Origin: Paraburkholderia rhizosphaerae
Lineage (GTDB): Bacteria > Pseudomonadota > Gammaproteobacteria > Burkholderiales > Burkholderiaceae
DNA: 64,000 bases
Direction of reading: 5' to 3'
Assembly (NCBI RefSeq): GCF_004366595.1
Contig: NZ_SORE01000002.1
Coordinates: 62,001 to 126,000, forward strand
Below the pieces are notes generated by a model, which ran no database searches, had not been told where the DNA came from, and saw nothing but the letters and a program-made list of their open reading frames with translations. The translations under genes were made by a program, and so were the position numbers. This document shows positions 53,943 through 63,412 of this stretch, one piece after another (position 1 is the stretch's first letter; each line of letters opens with the position of its first letter).

Positions 53943-54982
53943 AGTGGCTGCGCTTGCTCGGCTTGCCGGTCGGCATCGCGATCCTGATCGCGCTGACGCT
54001 GCATATGCAGGTCGGCGACGCGATCCGGATGATCCGGCAGGCCGGTTTCGCGTTGTTGCTGCTCGTGCCATTGCATCTGCTGCCGCTGCTGCTCGACGCG
54101 CAGGCGTGGCGGCTGCTGCTCGACCGGCGCGCGTCATTGGGCTTTCTGTTGTGGGTCGCGACGGTACGCGAAGCGGTGAACCGCTTGCTGCCGGTCGTCG
54201 GGATCGGCGGCGAAGTGATCGGTATCCGGCTTGCGCAATGGCGAGTCGCCGATGGCAGCGCGGTTAGCGCGACGGTGATCGTCGAAGTGCTGATTACGCT
54301 CGCGGTGCAGTATGCGTTCTCGGCGATCGGCGTCGTGCTGATCGTCGCGTCCGCGCAAACCGCGGGTTCATGGCACGCGGTCGCGCTCGGCCTGCTGCTG
54401 TCGATGCCGCTGCCGGCCGCGGCGATCGTCTTCGTGCGGCGCGGTGGCATTTTCCACGCAATCGAGCGCTGGTCGAAGAGACTGTTTGGCGACACGCATC
54501 CGCTCGTGCAACGGATCGACGGCAAGCGCCTCGATGCCGATATCGACGCGCTGATGGTGCGTACGGGGCTGCTATTCCGCGCGTTCCTGTGGCAACTGGC
54601 CGGCTATGTGCTCGGCGCGCTGGAAGCGTATGTGGCGCTTGCGCTGCTTGGACATCCGGTGTCGATCGGCGGTGCGATCGCGATCGAAGCGATTACGCAA
54701 GCGGTGCGGCACGCGGCATTCTTCGTGCCGTCCGGTCTCGGCGTGCAGGAGGCCGCTGTCGTGCTGCTCGCGCAGATGTTCGGCGTCGGCCACGATGCGG
54801 CGCTGTCGCTCGCGCTGGTCAAGCGGATGCGCGAGGTCATCTTCGGCTGCCTCGCGCTGGTGTCATGGCAAGGCGCGGAGTGGTACCGTCGCGATGCGGG
54901 AAAGCGGGTGCGCGTACTGGTGCCGGTGCGCGTTCCGAAAAAGCGCGTCGATACGCCCGATCCGGTGACGTCCGAAAGCTGA
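53939..54982 (+). CDS. hpnL: Hopanoid cluster membrane protein HpnL
   Basis: A 347-residue integral membrane protein of the HpnL/lysylphosphatidylglycerol-synthase-transmembrane type. About eight helices are seen (LGLPVGIAILIALTL, LLLLVPLHLLPLLLDAQ, AVQYAFSAIGVVLIVASAQ and so on), with conserved GIGGEVIGIRL and FVPSGLGVQEAAVVLLAQMF. Its role is not settled; transport or flipping of hopanoids is a reasonable guess. It ends 28 bases before the convergent AttH-type gene and has no visible terminator. Confidence 0.88.
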   Translation: MKWLRLLGLPVGIAILIALTLHMQVGDAIRMIRQAGFALLLLVPLHLLPLLLDAQAWRLLLDRRASLGFLLWVATVREAVNRLLPVVGIGGEVIGIRLAQWRVADGSAVSATVIVEVLITLAVQYAFSAIGVVLIVASAQTAGSWHAVALGLLLSMPLPAAAIVFVRRGGIFHAIERWSKRLFGDTHPLVQRIDGKRLDADIDALMVRTGLLFRAFLWQLAGYVLGALEAYVALALLGHPVSIGGAIAIEAITQAVRHAAFFVPSGLGVQEAAVVLLAQMFGVGHDAALSLALVKRMREVIFGCLALVSWQGAEWYRRDAGKRVRVLVPVRVPKKRVDTPDPVTSES

Positions 54983-55010
54983 AGCAGGCGGATGCGCGTG
55001 ACCGACGCGC

Positions 55011-56177
55011 TCACAGTTCGAGCCGCGCGACATAACCCGTCAATTCCAGATAGCCACGCGCGACTGGCGTCGCGACCTGGTCCGCGCGTGCGGCGTCATG
55101 CCGCGTTTGCGTGACGGTTACCGCGCCTTCCCAATAGACCGCTCCGGTGCTGGCGCGGCTGTCCACTTCCTGATCGTCGAACAGCGGCGTCAACGTCAGA
55201 CGCAGGTCGCCAGCGTCGACCCGCATCGCGACTGGATAGCGCGCGTTGGTATGCGGCGATTGCCACCAGCGCAGCGGCGTGAATACGACGTCGTCCGGTG
55301 CAAACTCCTGCGTCGAATCGTCGTCGCGTCGCAGCGTGCCGCCCGCCCAGAACTTGCGGCCCGCTTTGTCGCGAATCTGGAACGCCATCAACGCACTGCC
55401 GTCGTCGAAGTTGATGCCGATCCAGTCCCAGCCGACTGCGTCATCGGCGAGGTACGCCGATGACCATTCATGATCGAGCCACGCGATGCCATGCACCGGC
55501 TCGGGCTTGCCGCCCGACGCGCGATTGCGCGTCAGCATGCCGGTCACGCGCAACGCCGGCTGGCTGTAGTAGTAGCTTGCCTCGCTTGCAAGCGGCCCTT
55601 TGCGGCTATAACCTTGCGCGCCGTTTAGCAGTACCGGCTGCGTCGGTTGCATCGCGAACGCCATCGCGAAGTCCGCGGCGCCGATGTCGACCTGATAGCG
55701 GCCGTCGTGCGCGTCGCGCGTCAGCGACCACGCGCCGATCTGCACGCTGGTATCCGTTTCGCTCGCTTGCGCGAGGCCAAAGCCGGTGCGGGCCGAACGT
55801 TGATCATGCTGCAATCTTCCCGCTTGCGGGTCGCTGATCGCGACGTTCGCGAACAGCAGTTGACGCGGCGCAAACCGGCTTGGGTTCGCGTCGTCGAGCT
55901 CGGGCCGTGAGCGAAAGAACGTGACCTGAAAACCGAGCGCGGTGTTACTTGCAGTGAAGAGCCAGCCGGTCGCATACCACCATTCGGTCCGGTATTGCGG
56001 ATGCGAGCCGAAGTCGCGCGGAAAGTCCAGCGCGCGTCCCGGCGCGACCGGCGGATAGTCGGGCGGCTTCGCTTGTGCTCGCAGAGGCCGCATAAGCGAC
56101 AGCAGCGGCGCTAGCGGCATCAACGGCAGCAACGAAGCGAGTGCGCGAGGCAACGCGAGAAAAGAGCGGCGTTTCAT
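55011..56177 (-). CDS. AttH-type lipocalin-like exported protein
   Basis: A 388-residue protein of the AttH / carotenoid 1,2-hydratase-like family (two lipocalin-like domains). A signal peptide leads (MKRRSFLALPRALASLLPLM). Family blocks are DFPRDFGSHPQYRTEWWYATG, ALGFQVTFFRSRP, GIAWLDHEWSSAYLADDAVG and WDWIGINFDDGSALMAFQIR. It is the last gene of a leftward operon after an FtsX-type permease and ATPase, an order like attEFGH, where AttH is the extracytoplasmic partner. The ligand is presumably a lipid or terpenoid; the adjacent hopanoid block makes a hopanoid-related role worth testing. Confidence 0.85.
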   Translation of the reverse strand: MKRRSFLALPRALASLLPLMPLAPLLSLMRPLRAQAKPPDYPPVAPGRALDFPRDFGSHPQYRTEWWYATGWLFTASNTALGFQVTFFRSRPELDDANPSRFAPRQLLFANVAISDPQAGRLQHDQRSARTGFGLAQASETDTSVQIGAWSLTRDAHDGRYQVDIGAADFAMAFAMQPTQPVLLNGAQGYSRKGPLASEASYYYSQPALRVTGMLTRNRASGGKPEPVHGIAWLDHEWSSAYLADDAVGWDWIGINFDDGSALMAFQIRDKAGRKFWAGGTLRRDDDSTQEFAPDDVVFTPLRWWQSPHTNARYPVAMRVDAGDLRLTLTPLFDDQEVDSRASTGAVYWEGAVTVTQTRHDAARADQVATPVARGYLELTGYVARLEL

Positions 56178-56189
56178 CGGTTCAGTGCG

Positions 56190-58781
56190 TTACCAGTCAT
56201 CGCGCACGGCGCGCACCGCATCGACCGACAGTGCCGAACGCGCGCTCCACAAAGCAGTTACCGCCGCGGCGAGCACGACCGACGACGCGAGTATGCTCAC
56301 GAGCGCCCAGGGCATATGCAAGCTCATGGTCCAGTGAAACGACTGCGGGTTCACCACGTAGACGAGCACAGCCGCAATTCCCGTGCCGATCACGAGCCCC
56401 GCCGCGACGCCAAGCAGTGCAACGAGTGCACCTTCAAGTACCAGTAGTGCCGCGATCTGACCACGGGTCACACCGAGATGACGCAGCACGCCGAATTCGC
56501 GCGTACGCGACAGCGCCTGCGCGCCAAAGCTCGCGCCGATGCCGAACAGGCCGATCAGCACCGCGACCGCTTCAAGCAGATAAGTGACCGCGAAGCTGCG
56601 ATCGAAGATTTTCAGGCTTGCTGCGCGAATTTCGCCGGGTTCGGAAAACGACAGACGATCGCCGCCTGCGACGCGCTCGCGAATGCGCGCGGCTGCTTGC
56701 GCGGCTGTGACGCCGTGCGCGGGCCACAGTGCGGCGTCGGTTGCGCGCGTGTCGTTCGTGAGCTTGCGATAGTCCGCTTCGTCGATCACTACTGCGCCAA
56801 ACTGGCGTGCGTAATCGCGCCATATGCCGGAGACCACGAACCTCACCGATTGCCCGCCGACCGGCAACGCGATGCGGTTTCCCACGTGCAGCCGGTATAA
56901 GTCCGCCATTGCTTCGCTGACCCATGCGGGCGGCGTGGTATCGCGACCCGGAACGCGCGGCGCGCCGGTTAGCGGCAAGCGCGCGGCGGGATTGCCCGGA
57001 TCGATCGGGCGCGCAATCAGCGCAACGGGCGGCAGCCGCATATCGAGCGTAATTTGCGTCGAGCGCAGGAATTCGGCGCGCGCGATGCCAGGCGTTGCTG
57101 ATATCGTCGCCTGGTCGCTTTCGGACAGGAAGCCGCTGTCGCCGGCGGGCGCCGCGCGCAGATAAAGCGGCGCGGGCAACAGTAACTGCAGCCAGTCGTC
57201 GACGGCAATCCGGAAGCTCGACACCATGATCGCCATCGCGACCATCAGACTGAAGCTGGCGACAATCCCGGCCGGCCCGATCGCGGCGCGCCCCGGCGCA
57301 TGTGCCAGCTGCGCGAGCGCGAGCTGCGGCAACGCGTGTTGCGTGCGCGGCAACGCATCGAATACGGTGCGCGCGAGATACGGCATCGCGAGCACGCCGC
57401 CGATCAGCAGCAGCGCGACCGCCACATAACCGAACAGCGGCAGGCCATTCACGGCCGGCACGCGCGCGGCAGCGACCGCCAGCCCGATCGCCACCAGCGG
57501 GCCGAGCAGCGAGCGCGCTCGATGCAGATGCTTCAGATGCGTTTCCTCGTCACCGGCTTTCAGTGCCTGAGCCGGTTGTGCACGCGCCGCTTCGAGCGCC
57601 GGCGCAATGCTGCCGAGCACCGCGGCGGCGATGCCGAGCGCGACAAACAGACACGCTGCCGCTGCATCGAAATGGACGCGAGGGCGCACGCCTTCGAAAT
57701 AGCCGCCGCCAAGATCGCCGCCGGCGAAATGCAGCACGGCCGCGGCCACCGCATACCCGAGCGCGACACCGGTCAGTGCGCCCAACACGCCGAGCAACGC
57801 GCCTTCGGCGACGATCAACGCGACCAGGCCCCGGCGCGTCACACCGAGCGCGCGCAGCAACGCAAATTGCGTACGGCGCCGCAGCGCGGCGAGCGCCTGA
57901 ATCGTGAACACGAGGAATGCGCCGGTGAACAGCGCGACCAGTGCGAGCACATTCAGGTTCGCGCGATATGCCCGCGACAGTTGCGACGTACGGTGCGCAT
58001 TGTCGCGCGGGTCGACCGCGGTGACGCCGGCCGGCAACTGAGCCGCGATCTGCCGCGCGAACGCGTCTGCATCGACGCCGGCTTTCAGCTTGATGTCGAT
58101 GCGTTGCAACGTGCCGAGACGTTCGAGCTGCCATTGCGCAGCGCCGATATCCATCACGCCGACACGTACGCTGGTGCCGGACGCGGGCAGCGTGCCGGCG
58201 ACGTGAAGCGCGACCTGCCGTAGGCCGACTTGCACGGTCAGCGTGTCGCCCACCTTGAGGCCAGTCCATGCGAGCGCCGCGGGCGACAGAAACACCGTGT
58301 CCGGCGCGAGCAGATTGAGCCGGTCCGCGGACGCATTGTCGACGCGCCCAACCAGATCCGGTGTGACCCGTCCCGCATGGAACACGTCGACGCCGAGCAG
58401 TTTCAGCACGTCGCCGCGTCCCGCAATGCGCGCATCGACTTCGACGACCGGGCTTGCCGCCGCGACGTCCGCCAACCGCGCGATGCGCGGATACAGCGAT
58501 TCGTCGAAACCAGTGCGCGGGCCGCGTATTTCGAGGTCGGCGTTGCCCATCAGCGAATTGACGGTCGATGCGAGCTCGGTCAGCGCGGCGCCGTTGATCA
58601 ACTGCACCGCGTAACCCATCGCGACGCCGGCCGCGATTGCCAGCACGGCGACCAATGCGCGCAGCGGGTGGCTGCGGCTTTCGCCGGCGATCAGCGCGGC
58701 CGCGGTCGACAGGATCGCGCGCGCGGAAGAGGACCGGGCAGTAGACGCGCGCACACCATGCCGAAGATCGCCGCTGATCAT
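56190..58781 (-). CDS. FtsX-like ABC transporter permease
   Basis: An 863-residue inner-membrane permease with the duplicated FtsX/MacB layout: a helix near residue 45 (HPLRALVAVLAIAAGVAMGY), a large periplasmic domain, three helices near 260-410 with LRRRTQFALLRALGVTRRGL, then a second periplasmic domain and three helices with LSRTREFGVLRHLGVTRGQI near 770. Such permeases move lipoproteins or lipids out of the inner membrane by mechanotransmission. It starts ten bases after the ATPase gene and lies 12 bases ahead of the AttH-type gene. Confidence 0.9.
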   Translation of the reverse strand: MISGDLRHGVRASTARSSSARAILSTAAALIAGESRSHPLRALVAVLAIAAGVAMGYAVQLINGAALTELASTVNSLMGNADLEIRGPRTGFDESLYPRIARLADVAAASPVVEVDARIAGRGDVLKLLGVDVFHAGRVTPDLVGRVDNASADRLNLLAPDTVFLSPAALAWTGLKVGDTLTVQVGLRQVALHVAGTLPASGTSVRVGVMDIGAAQWQLERLGTLQRIDIKLKAGVDADAFARQIAAQLPAGVTAVDPRDNAHRTSQLSRAYRANLNVLALVALFTGAFLVFTIQALAALRRRTQFALLRALGVTRRGLVALIVAEGALLGVLGALTGVALGYAVAAAVLHFAGGDLGGGYFEGVRPRVHFDAAAACLFVALGIAAAVLGSIAPALEAARAQPAQALKAGDEETHLKHLHRARSLLGPLVAIGLAVAAARVPAVNGLPLFGYVAVALLLIGGVLAMPYLARTVFDALPRTQHALPQLALAQLAHAPGRAAIGPAGIVASFSLMVAMAIMVSSFRIAVDDWLQLLLPAPLYLRAAPAGDSGFLSESDQATISATPGIARAEFLRSTQITLDMRLPPVALIARPIDPGNPAARLPLTGAPRVPGRDTTPPAWVSEAMADLYRLHVGNRIALPVGGQSVRFVVSGIWRDYARQFGAVVIDEADYRKLTNDTRATDAALWPAHGVTAAQAAARIRERVAGGDRLSFSEPGEIRAASLKIFDRSFAVTYLLEAVAVLIGLFGIGASFGAQALSRTREFGVLRHLGVTRGQIAALLVLEGALVALLGVAAGLVIGTGIAAVLVYVVNPQSFHWTMSLHMPWALVSILASSVVLAAAVTALWSARSALSVDAVRAVRDDW

Positions 58782-58791
58782 TGCGTGTGCC

Positions 58792-59481
58792 TCATAGCGT
58801 GCGCTCGACCGGCGGCGCGTACGGCGCCAGACCGTCGCGCGTCAGCCGCAGCACGCGATCCGCGCTGGCCGCGGCCGCTGTCGAATGCGTGACCAGCAGC
58901 ACAGCAGCACGCGACTGGCGCGTCATATCGCGCAGTAGCTGCAGAATGCGCGTCGCGGTGTCGTGATCGAGATTGCCGGTAGGCTCGTCGGCGAGCACAA
59001 GACCCGGACGATGCACGAGCGCGCGAGCGATCGCGATGCGCTGCAGTTCGCCGCCCGACAGTTCGCGCGGCAGGGTGTCCGCGCGATCCGCGAGTCCGAC
59101 TGACGCGAGCACCGACGCAACACGCGCGGTCACGTCCGCCGCGGACACACCGTTTAGCCGCAACGGCAACGCGACGTTCTGCGCGGCGCTGAGGTTCGGC
59201 AGCACATGGAACGCCTGGAACACGAAGCCCATCCGCGCGCGGCGCAGAAGCGTCCGGCGATCGTCGTCGAGTGTGGCGAGATCGTGACCGTCGAATTCGA
59301 TGCGCCCGTTGTCCGGCATGTCGAGCCCGGCCGCGAGATTAAGCAGCGTCGATTTGCCGGTGCCCGACTCGCCCATGATCGCGACGCACTCGCCTTCGCG
59401 CAGTTCGAGTGATACGCGATTGAGCACGGTGCGCGGCGGATTGCCCGGATAGCGCTTGGTGACATCCGACAGAGTCAGCAT
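58792..59481 (-). CDS. LolD/MacB-type ABC transporter ATP-binding protein
   Basis: A 229-residue ATPase, first gene of the leftward ABC-AttH operon. Walker A is MGESGTGKSTLLNLAAGL (near residue 37), the Q-loop is followed by FVFQAFHVLPNLSAAQNVAL, the signature is LSGGELQRIAIARALV and Walker B is LVLADEPTGNLD, the last being typical of the LolD/MacB subclass. It pairs with the FtsX-like permease. It is divergent from an SDR gene with about 300 bases between. Confidence 0.92.
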   Translation of the reverse strand: MLTLSDVTKRYPGNPPRTVLNRVSLELREGECVAIMGESGTGKSTLLNLAAGLDMPDNGRIEFDGHDLATLDDDRRTLLRRARMGFVFQAFHVLPNLSAAQNVALPLRLNGVSAADVTARVASVLASVGLADRADTLPRELSGGELQRIAIARALVHRPGLVLADEPTGNLDHDTATRILQLLRDMTRQSRAAVLLVTHSTAAAASADRVLRLTRDGLAPYAPPVERTL

Positions 59482-59782
59482 GGGGCCTCAGCGTGAACAG
59501 CTTGAGTGCGCTGCGTCGAAGCGTTCGTCATGCATCGGGTTGCGCGCGCGTTGCTCGCGGCTGGCAAGTGCGGTGCAAGTGCGTGCAAACGCGTTGCAAG
59601 CAGGTTGCACTGAGCCAATGAGCGGAACAGAATGATTGGGCTCCCTTCCGGCGGCCGCGCGCATTATCCGGCATAGCCGCACGAACCATGCGGAATCGGG
59701 CACGGCGCGGTCGTCGCGCAGTTCTCGCGCGGGTGCCGCACACATCGCGATGCATCGTGAGTATGTGGACATGGGAGGCGGT
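59482..59782. other. Intergenic region between ABC operon and SDR gene
   Basis: No gene is supported. At about 59563-59610 short GTGCAA/TTGCAC-like words recur (GGCAAGTGCG, GTGCAAGTGCG, GTGCAAACGC, GTTGCAAGC, GTTGCAC), a possible regulator-binding cluster for the divergent genes. GGGAGG at 59773 is the ribosome-binding site of the SDR gene. Confidence 0.45.
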
Positions 59783-60379
59783 ATGCGCGTACTGGTGGTC
59801 GGGGCGACAGGGCTCCTCGGCAAGGAAATCATCCAGCAGTTGTCTCCGAAGCATGATGTGATCGGCGCGAGCCGCAACGGCTCCGCACTTAAGGTGGACC
59901 TGTCCGACAAACAATCCATCATGGCAATGTACAACGAAGCGGGCCCGCTCGATGCAGTGATCTGCGTTGGCGGCACAGCAAAATTCGCACCGCTCGATGC
60001 ACTTCAGGATAGCGATTTTGCATTCAGTCTCGACAACAAGCTGATGGGTCAGGTGAATCTGGTGCGCTGCGGCGCGCAGAAGATCAACCCGGGCGGCTCG
60101 GTCACGTTGACGAGCGGCATACTCGCGCAGCATCCGATGCCAGGCAGCGCGGCAGTCAGCATCGTCAATGCGGGCGTCGAAGCGTTTTGCCGCGCGGCCG
60201 CGCTTGAGTTGAAAGGGATGCTGCGCGTCAACGTGGTGAGTCCCGGATGGGTCGCGGAGACGTTGCAGCAGATGGGACGCGATCCGTCGGATGGCGTGCG
60301 TGCGTCGGTGGTCGCGCAGGCGTATCGCAAATGCGTCGACGAAGAGTTCACCGGGCAGATTGTGTCGGCCGCGCGCTGA
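59783..60379 (+). CDS. Short SDR family protein, 198 residues
   Basis: A short-chain dehydrogenase-like protein of the compact type. The cofactor loop is VVGATGLLGKEIIQQL at residue 5, followed by DVIGASRNGSALKVDLSDKQ and VICVGGTAKFAPLDAL (in place of NNAG). The usual catalytic YxxxK is absent: the equivalent region reads SAAVSIVNAGVEAF, so Tyr and Lys are both missing and activity is doubtful or different. Many such short SDRs of this sort are known without function. The ATG at 59783 follows GGAGG by four bases; an ATG at 59771 is possible. Confidence 0.85.
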   Translation: MRVLVVGATGLLGKEIIQQLSPKHDVIGASRNGSALKVDLSDKQSIMAMYNEAGPLDAVICVGGTAKFAPLDALQDSDFAFSLDNKLMGQVNLVRCGAQKINPGGSVTLTSGILAQHPMPGSAAVSIVNAGVEAFCRAAALELKGMLRVNVVSPGWVAETLQQMGRDPSDGVRASVVAQAYRKCVDEEFTGQIVSAAR

Positions 60380-60451
60380 CCACGCGTCGGACCGGTCCCG
60401 TGGCGGAGGGGGGCGGATGGCCTGCGTCGAATGCCGACGCGCGAGGCGCCG

Positions 60452-60850
60452 ATGACAGGCCTCGCGGATACCGTGCTGGTCGTCCATGCGGCGATCGTGC
60501 TGTTTATTGTCGGCGGACTTGTCGCGATCTGGCTTGGCGCGCTGTTCAACTGGCCGTGGGTGCGCGGCCGCGTGTTTCGCGGTGTGCATCTCGCGGCGAT
60601 CGGCGTGGTCGCGCTGCTCGCGCTGTCCGGCATTGCTTGTCCGCTGACCGTGCTCGAAGACTGCCTGCGCAATGACGCCGGCGCGACGGAAGGTTTTATT
60701 CAACGCTGGGTCGGCCGCATGTTGTATTACGAATTGCCCGCCTGGGTGTTTACGGTCGCGTATGTCGCGTTCGCTGCGCTCGTTGCGTTGACGTGGCGGC
60801 TCGTTCCTCCCGCGCGACGCGTTCGTCGCGCATCGGCGCGCTCGCAGTGA
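60452..60850 (+). CDS. DUF2784 family membrane protein
   Basis: A 132-residue inner-membrane protein of unknown function with three to four helices (LVVHAAIVLFIVGGLVAIWLG, GVHLAAIGVVALLALSGIAC, LPAWVFTVAYVAFAALVALT). The conserved core CPLTVLEDCLRNDAG, then RMLYYELPAWVF marks DUF2784. The ATG at 60452 follows GAGG; a start seven codons upstream is less likely. A basic C-terminal tail ends the protein. Confidence 0.85.
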   Translation: MTGLADTVLVVHAAIVLFIVGGLVAIWLGALFNWPWVRGRVFRGVHLAAIGVVALLALSGIACPLTVLEDCLRNDAGATEGFIQRWVGRMLYYELPAWVFTVAYVAFAALVALTWRLVPPARRVRRASARSQ

Positions 60851-60958
60851 GCCTGTCTCGATCGTGCGGCAGTTCGTTACGCGCGGGCAGGAACGCGGTG
60901 TGCGTCGCGGCATCGTCAGGATGCGTTCTGTGAACGCAACGCTTATCAGGAGGTCGTG

Positions 60959-61165
60959 ATGAAATCGGAGCAGAGCAGTGCCAATCTGCGCGCGTTTGTG
61001 CAAACCGCGGAACATGCCGGTGGATTCGTCTGGGTGATTTCGCTGGTCGATTTCGATGCGCGAAACGTCCGGCGTGCGCTGGTTTCCGACGATACGTTCA
61101 GCACCGCGGCGGCTGCGAAAGATGCAGGCGAAGCGAGTCTGGCTGCGATGAGCGCGGACCGCTGA
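60959..61165 (+). CDS. Small hypothetical protein, 68 residues
   Basis: Not recognised by name. A perfect AGGAGG lies five bases before the ATG at 60959, and codon use is normal for the genome. The middle reads HAGGFVWVISLVDFDARNVR, with an Ala-rich end. No signal peptide or Cys. It stands between DUF2784 and the glutamine synthetase gene on the same strand. Likely a Burkholderiaceae-restricted protein; its first residues are Met-Lys-Ser-Glu-Gln. Confidence 0.65.
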   Translation: MKSEQSSANLRAFVQTAEHAGGFVWVISLVDFDARNVRRALVSDDTFSTAAAAKDAGEASLAAMSADR

Positions 61166-61270
61166 CGCAACGTATTCCGCACGCGCGTTTCATGCCTCCC
61201 CGGCCCTTGTTTTCGCCTGTGGACGTACTAAGGTGGACTGTAGGACATAGGGCCGGAAGAGGAGGCGATC

Positions 61271-62776
61271 ATGACAGCCACTCACACTGATGGCGGCTTG
61301 CCGTCGCCGGTATCGGTCGAAGCGGGCAGCTACCGCGTGTCCCGTCCGCAAAGCGCGAGCGACGTGATCGATCTGATCCGCCAGCATGACATTGTCATCG
61401 TCGACCTGAAGTTCACCGATCTGCCGGGCCTTTGGCAGCACTTTTCGATCATGCTGCCCGAAGTGCATGAAGACCTGTTCGATGCGGGTGTCGGTTTCGA
61501 CGGCTCGTCGATCCGCGGCTTTCAGGAAATTCACGAATCGGACATGCTGCTGCGGCCGGACCCGGCCACTGCGTTTGTCGACCCGGTCTGCGAGACGCCG
61601 ACGCTATCGCTGATCTGCGACGTCATCGATCCGGTTCTGCATCAGCCTTATTCACGCGATCCTCGCTATATCGCGAAGAAGGCCGAGACGTATCTGCGCC
61701 AGACGGGAATTGCGACGACCTGTTACTTCGGCCCCGAACTCGAATTCTTCGTGTTCGATTCGATCCGCTTCGGGCAGGACCCACATTGCGGGTATTACTT
61801 TGTTGAATCGGCCGAAGGCGACTGGACGACCGGGCGCGATGAAGGCGCGTACGGCGGCGGCAATCTCGGTTACAAGCAGCGCTATAAGGAAGGCTATTTC
61901 CCGACGCCGCCGCACGATACGCTGCAGGAAATCCGCTCGGAAATCGCGCTGACGCTGCAGCAGGCCGGCGTTCGTGTCGAAGTGCATCATCATGAAGTCG
62001 CAACCGCGGGACAAAACGAAATCGATCTGCGTTTTTCGACGCTGACGCGGATGGCCGACAACGTGATGGTCTACAAGTACGTGTGCAAGAATGTCGCGCG
62101 CCGGCATGGCAAGGTGGCGACCTTCATGCCGAAACCGCTGTTCGCGGACAACGCGAGCGGCATGCATTGCCATCAGAGCTTGTGGGACGACGAGCGCAAT
62201 CTGTTTTACGACGCGAACGGCTGGGCGCTGACCTCGGAAATGTGCCGCTGGTATATCGGCGGATTGCTGCATCACGCGCCGGCGCTGATGGCATTCTGCG
62301 CGCCGACCACCAACTCGTATAAGCGCCTTGTGCCCGGTTACGAGGCGCCGGTGAATCTGGCGATGTCGCAACGCAATCGTTCGGCCGCGGCGCGCATTCC
62401 GATGTATTCGGATTCGCCGAGTGCGCGGCGTGTCGAGTTTCGTTGTCCGGATCCGTCAGCGAATGCGTATCTCGCGTTCGCGGCGATGTTGATGGCGGGC
62501 CTCGATGGGATCGAGAACCGGATCGATCCCGGCGACCCGCTCGACCGGAATATCTACGATTTACCGCCTGAAGAAGCGAGTGGAATCCGGCAGGTGCCTG
62601 GCTCGCTTGAAGCGGCGTTGGATGCGCTGGAGGCCGATCACGCTTTTCTGCGCAAAGGCGATGTGTTTACCGACGATGTGATTCAGACGTGGATTGACTT
62701 TAAGCGCCGGCATGAGGTCGATCCGATTCGCTTGCGGCCGCATCCGTGGGAGTTTTATCTGTATTTCGATGTGTGA
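61271..62776 (+). CDS. glnA: Type I glutamine synthetase
   Basis: A 501-residue GSI enzyme (glutamate + ammonia + ATP to glutamine). Motifs: [65 protein letters not shown] and [21 protein letters not shown] [20 protein letters not shown]. The adenylylation Tyr is kept in NIYDLPPEE. An N-terminal extension of about 25 residues and an insert ([20 protein letters not shown]) differ from the E. coli enzyme, so this may be a second, divergent copy; a main glnA next to ntrBC would lie elsewhere. GGAGG precedes the ATG. No sigma-54 promoter was found. Confidence 0.9.
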   Translation: MTATHTDGGLPSPVSVEAGSYRVSRPQSASDVIDLIRQHDIVIVDLKFTDLPGLWQHFSIMLPEVHEDLFDAGVGFDGSSIRGFQEIHESDMLLRPDPATAFVDPVCETPTLSLICDVIDPVLHQPYSRDPRYIAKKAETYLRQTGIATTCYFGPELEFFVFDSIRFGQDPHCGYYFVESAEGDWTTGRDEGAYGGGNLGYKQRYKEGYFPTPPHDTLQEIRSEIALTLQQAGVRVEVHHHEVATAGQNEIDLRFSTLTRMADNVMVYKYVCKNVARRHGKVATFMPKPLFADNASGMHCHQSLWDDERNLFYDANGWALTSEMCRWYIGGLLHHAPALMAFCAPTTNSYKRLVPGYEAPVNLAMSQRNRSAAARIPMYSDSPSARRVEFRCPDPSANAYLAFAAMLMAGLDGIENRIDPGDPLDRNIYDLPPEEASGIRQVPGSLEAALDALEADHAFLRKGDVFTDDVIQTWIDFKRRHEVDPIRLRPHPWEFYLYFDV

Positions 62777-62784
62777 TGGGGCAC

Positions 62785-63133
62785 CGCCGCATGCCATCGG
62801 CGGTTTCCTCGAGCGTGACGGTCGGCTGCACGCCGCCTGCGATGATCACATCGGGGCTGTTGCCGTACATCGCGCCGAACACGTTGCGCGGCAAGCGGGT
62901 TGCGAAAGCGGCGCCGTCGAACCGATGCCGGCGAGCCAGCCAATCGAGCTATCGATGCGACTCAGTGCAGTGACGATCTTCATCGCACTCGCGATATCGA
63001 ACTCCAGGCCTGCGTGGCTGCGCGGCACGTACATACGGAACACGCCGATCGAACGCAGTGTGTGTACGAGATCGGTGGGCAGGCGCCGCTGCGCTTCAAT
63101 CTGCGCCGCACACGCTTCCTGTCGCCACGGCAT
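62785..63133 (-). pseudogene. Acyl-CoA dehydrogenase-like flavin monooxygenase remnant
   Basis: On the minus strand, QIEAQRRLPTDLVHTLRSIG, then RMYVPRSHAGLEFDIASAMK and SSIGWLAGIGSTA match the N-terminus of acyl-CoA-dehydrogenase-like monooxygenases (DszC/HpaB-like group). Near 62905 the frame must shift by one to continue FATRLPRNVFGAMYGNSPDV and IIAGGVQPTVTLEETADGM, after which similarity ends at the glutamine synthetase stop. The remaining two thirds are gone. A frameshifted and truncated remnant, convergent with glnA. Confidence 0.6.
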
Positions 63134-63287
63134 CGCAACCGACACGACGATGCGCGCGATGGTCAACCGCACGCAGTACGCGTGGGCGCTGCGAAAGACG
63201 AGCTGCTCGAATTCACGAAGGTGAAGAACATCAACGTGATGTTCGGGAATTGACTGGGCGTAGGCGGGCTGCGAGTTGGCCTGTGGC

Positions 63288-63341
63288 AAAGCGGGCTTTA
63301 AACGATGCCAATGGATGCTTTAAAGCCCGCTTTAAAGCGGG
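63288..63341. repeat. Three-armed GCGGGCTTTAAA inverted-repeat cluster
   Basis: AAAGCGGGCTTTAAA (63288-63302) is the exact reverse complement of TTTAAAGCCCGCTTT (63319-63333), separated by 16 bases. A third half-copy makes CCCGCTTTAAAGCGGG (63326-63341) a perfect palindrome. The middle arm can pair with either flank, so two hairpins compete. No T-run follows on the plus strand. Confidence 0.7.
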
Positions 63342-63412
63342 ATTGCGGCTGACTGAAACCAAGTTGTCAGCTATATCAAAGCTTCGCCGCGCAAGTACAG
63401 GAAACTGTCACA

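Noticed and set aside
59528..61015. 495-codon minus-strand frame across the SDR and DUF2784 genes
   Set aside because: It covers two supported plus-strand genes and shows no domain.
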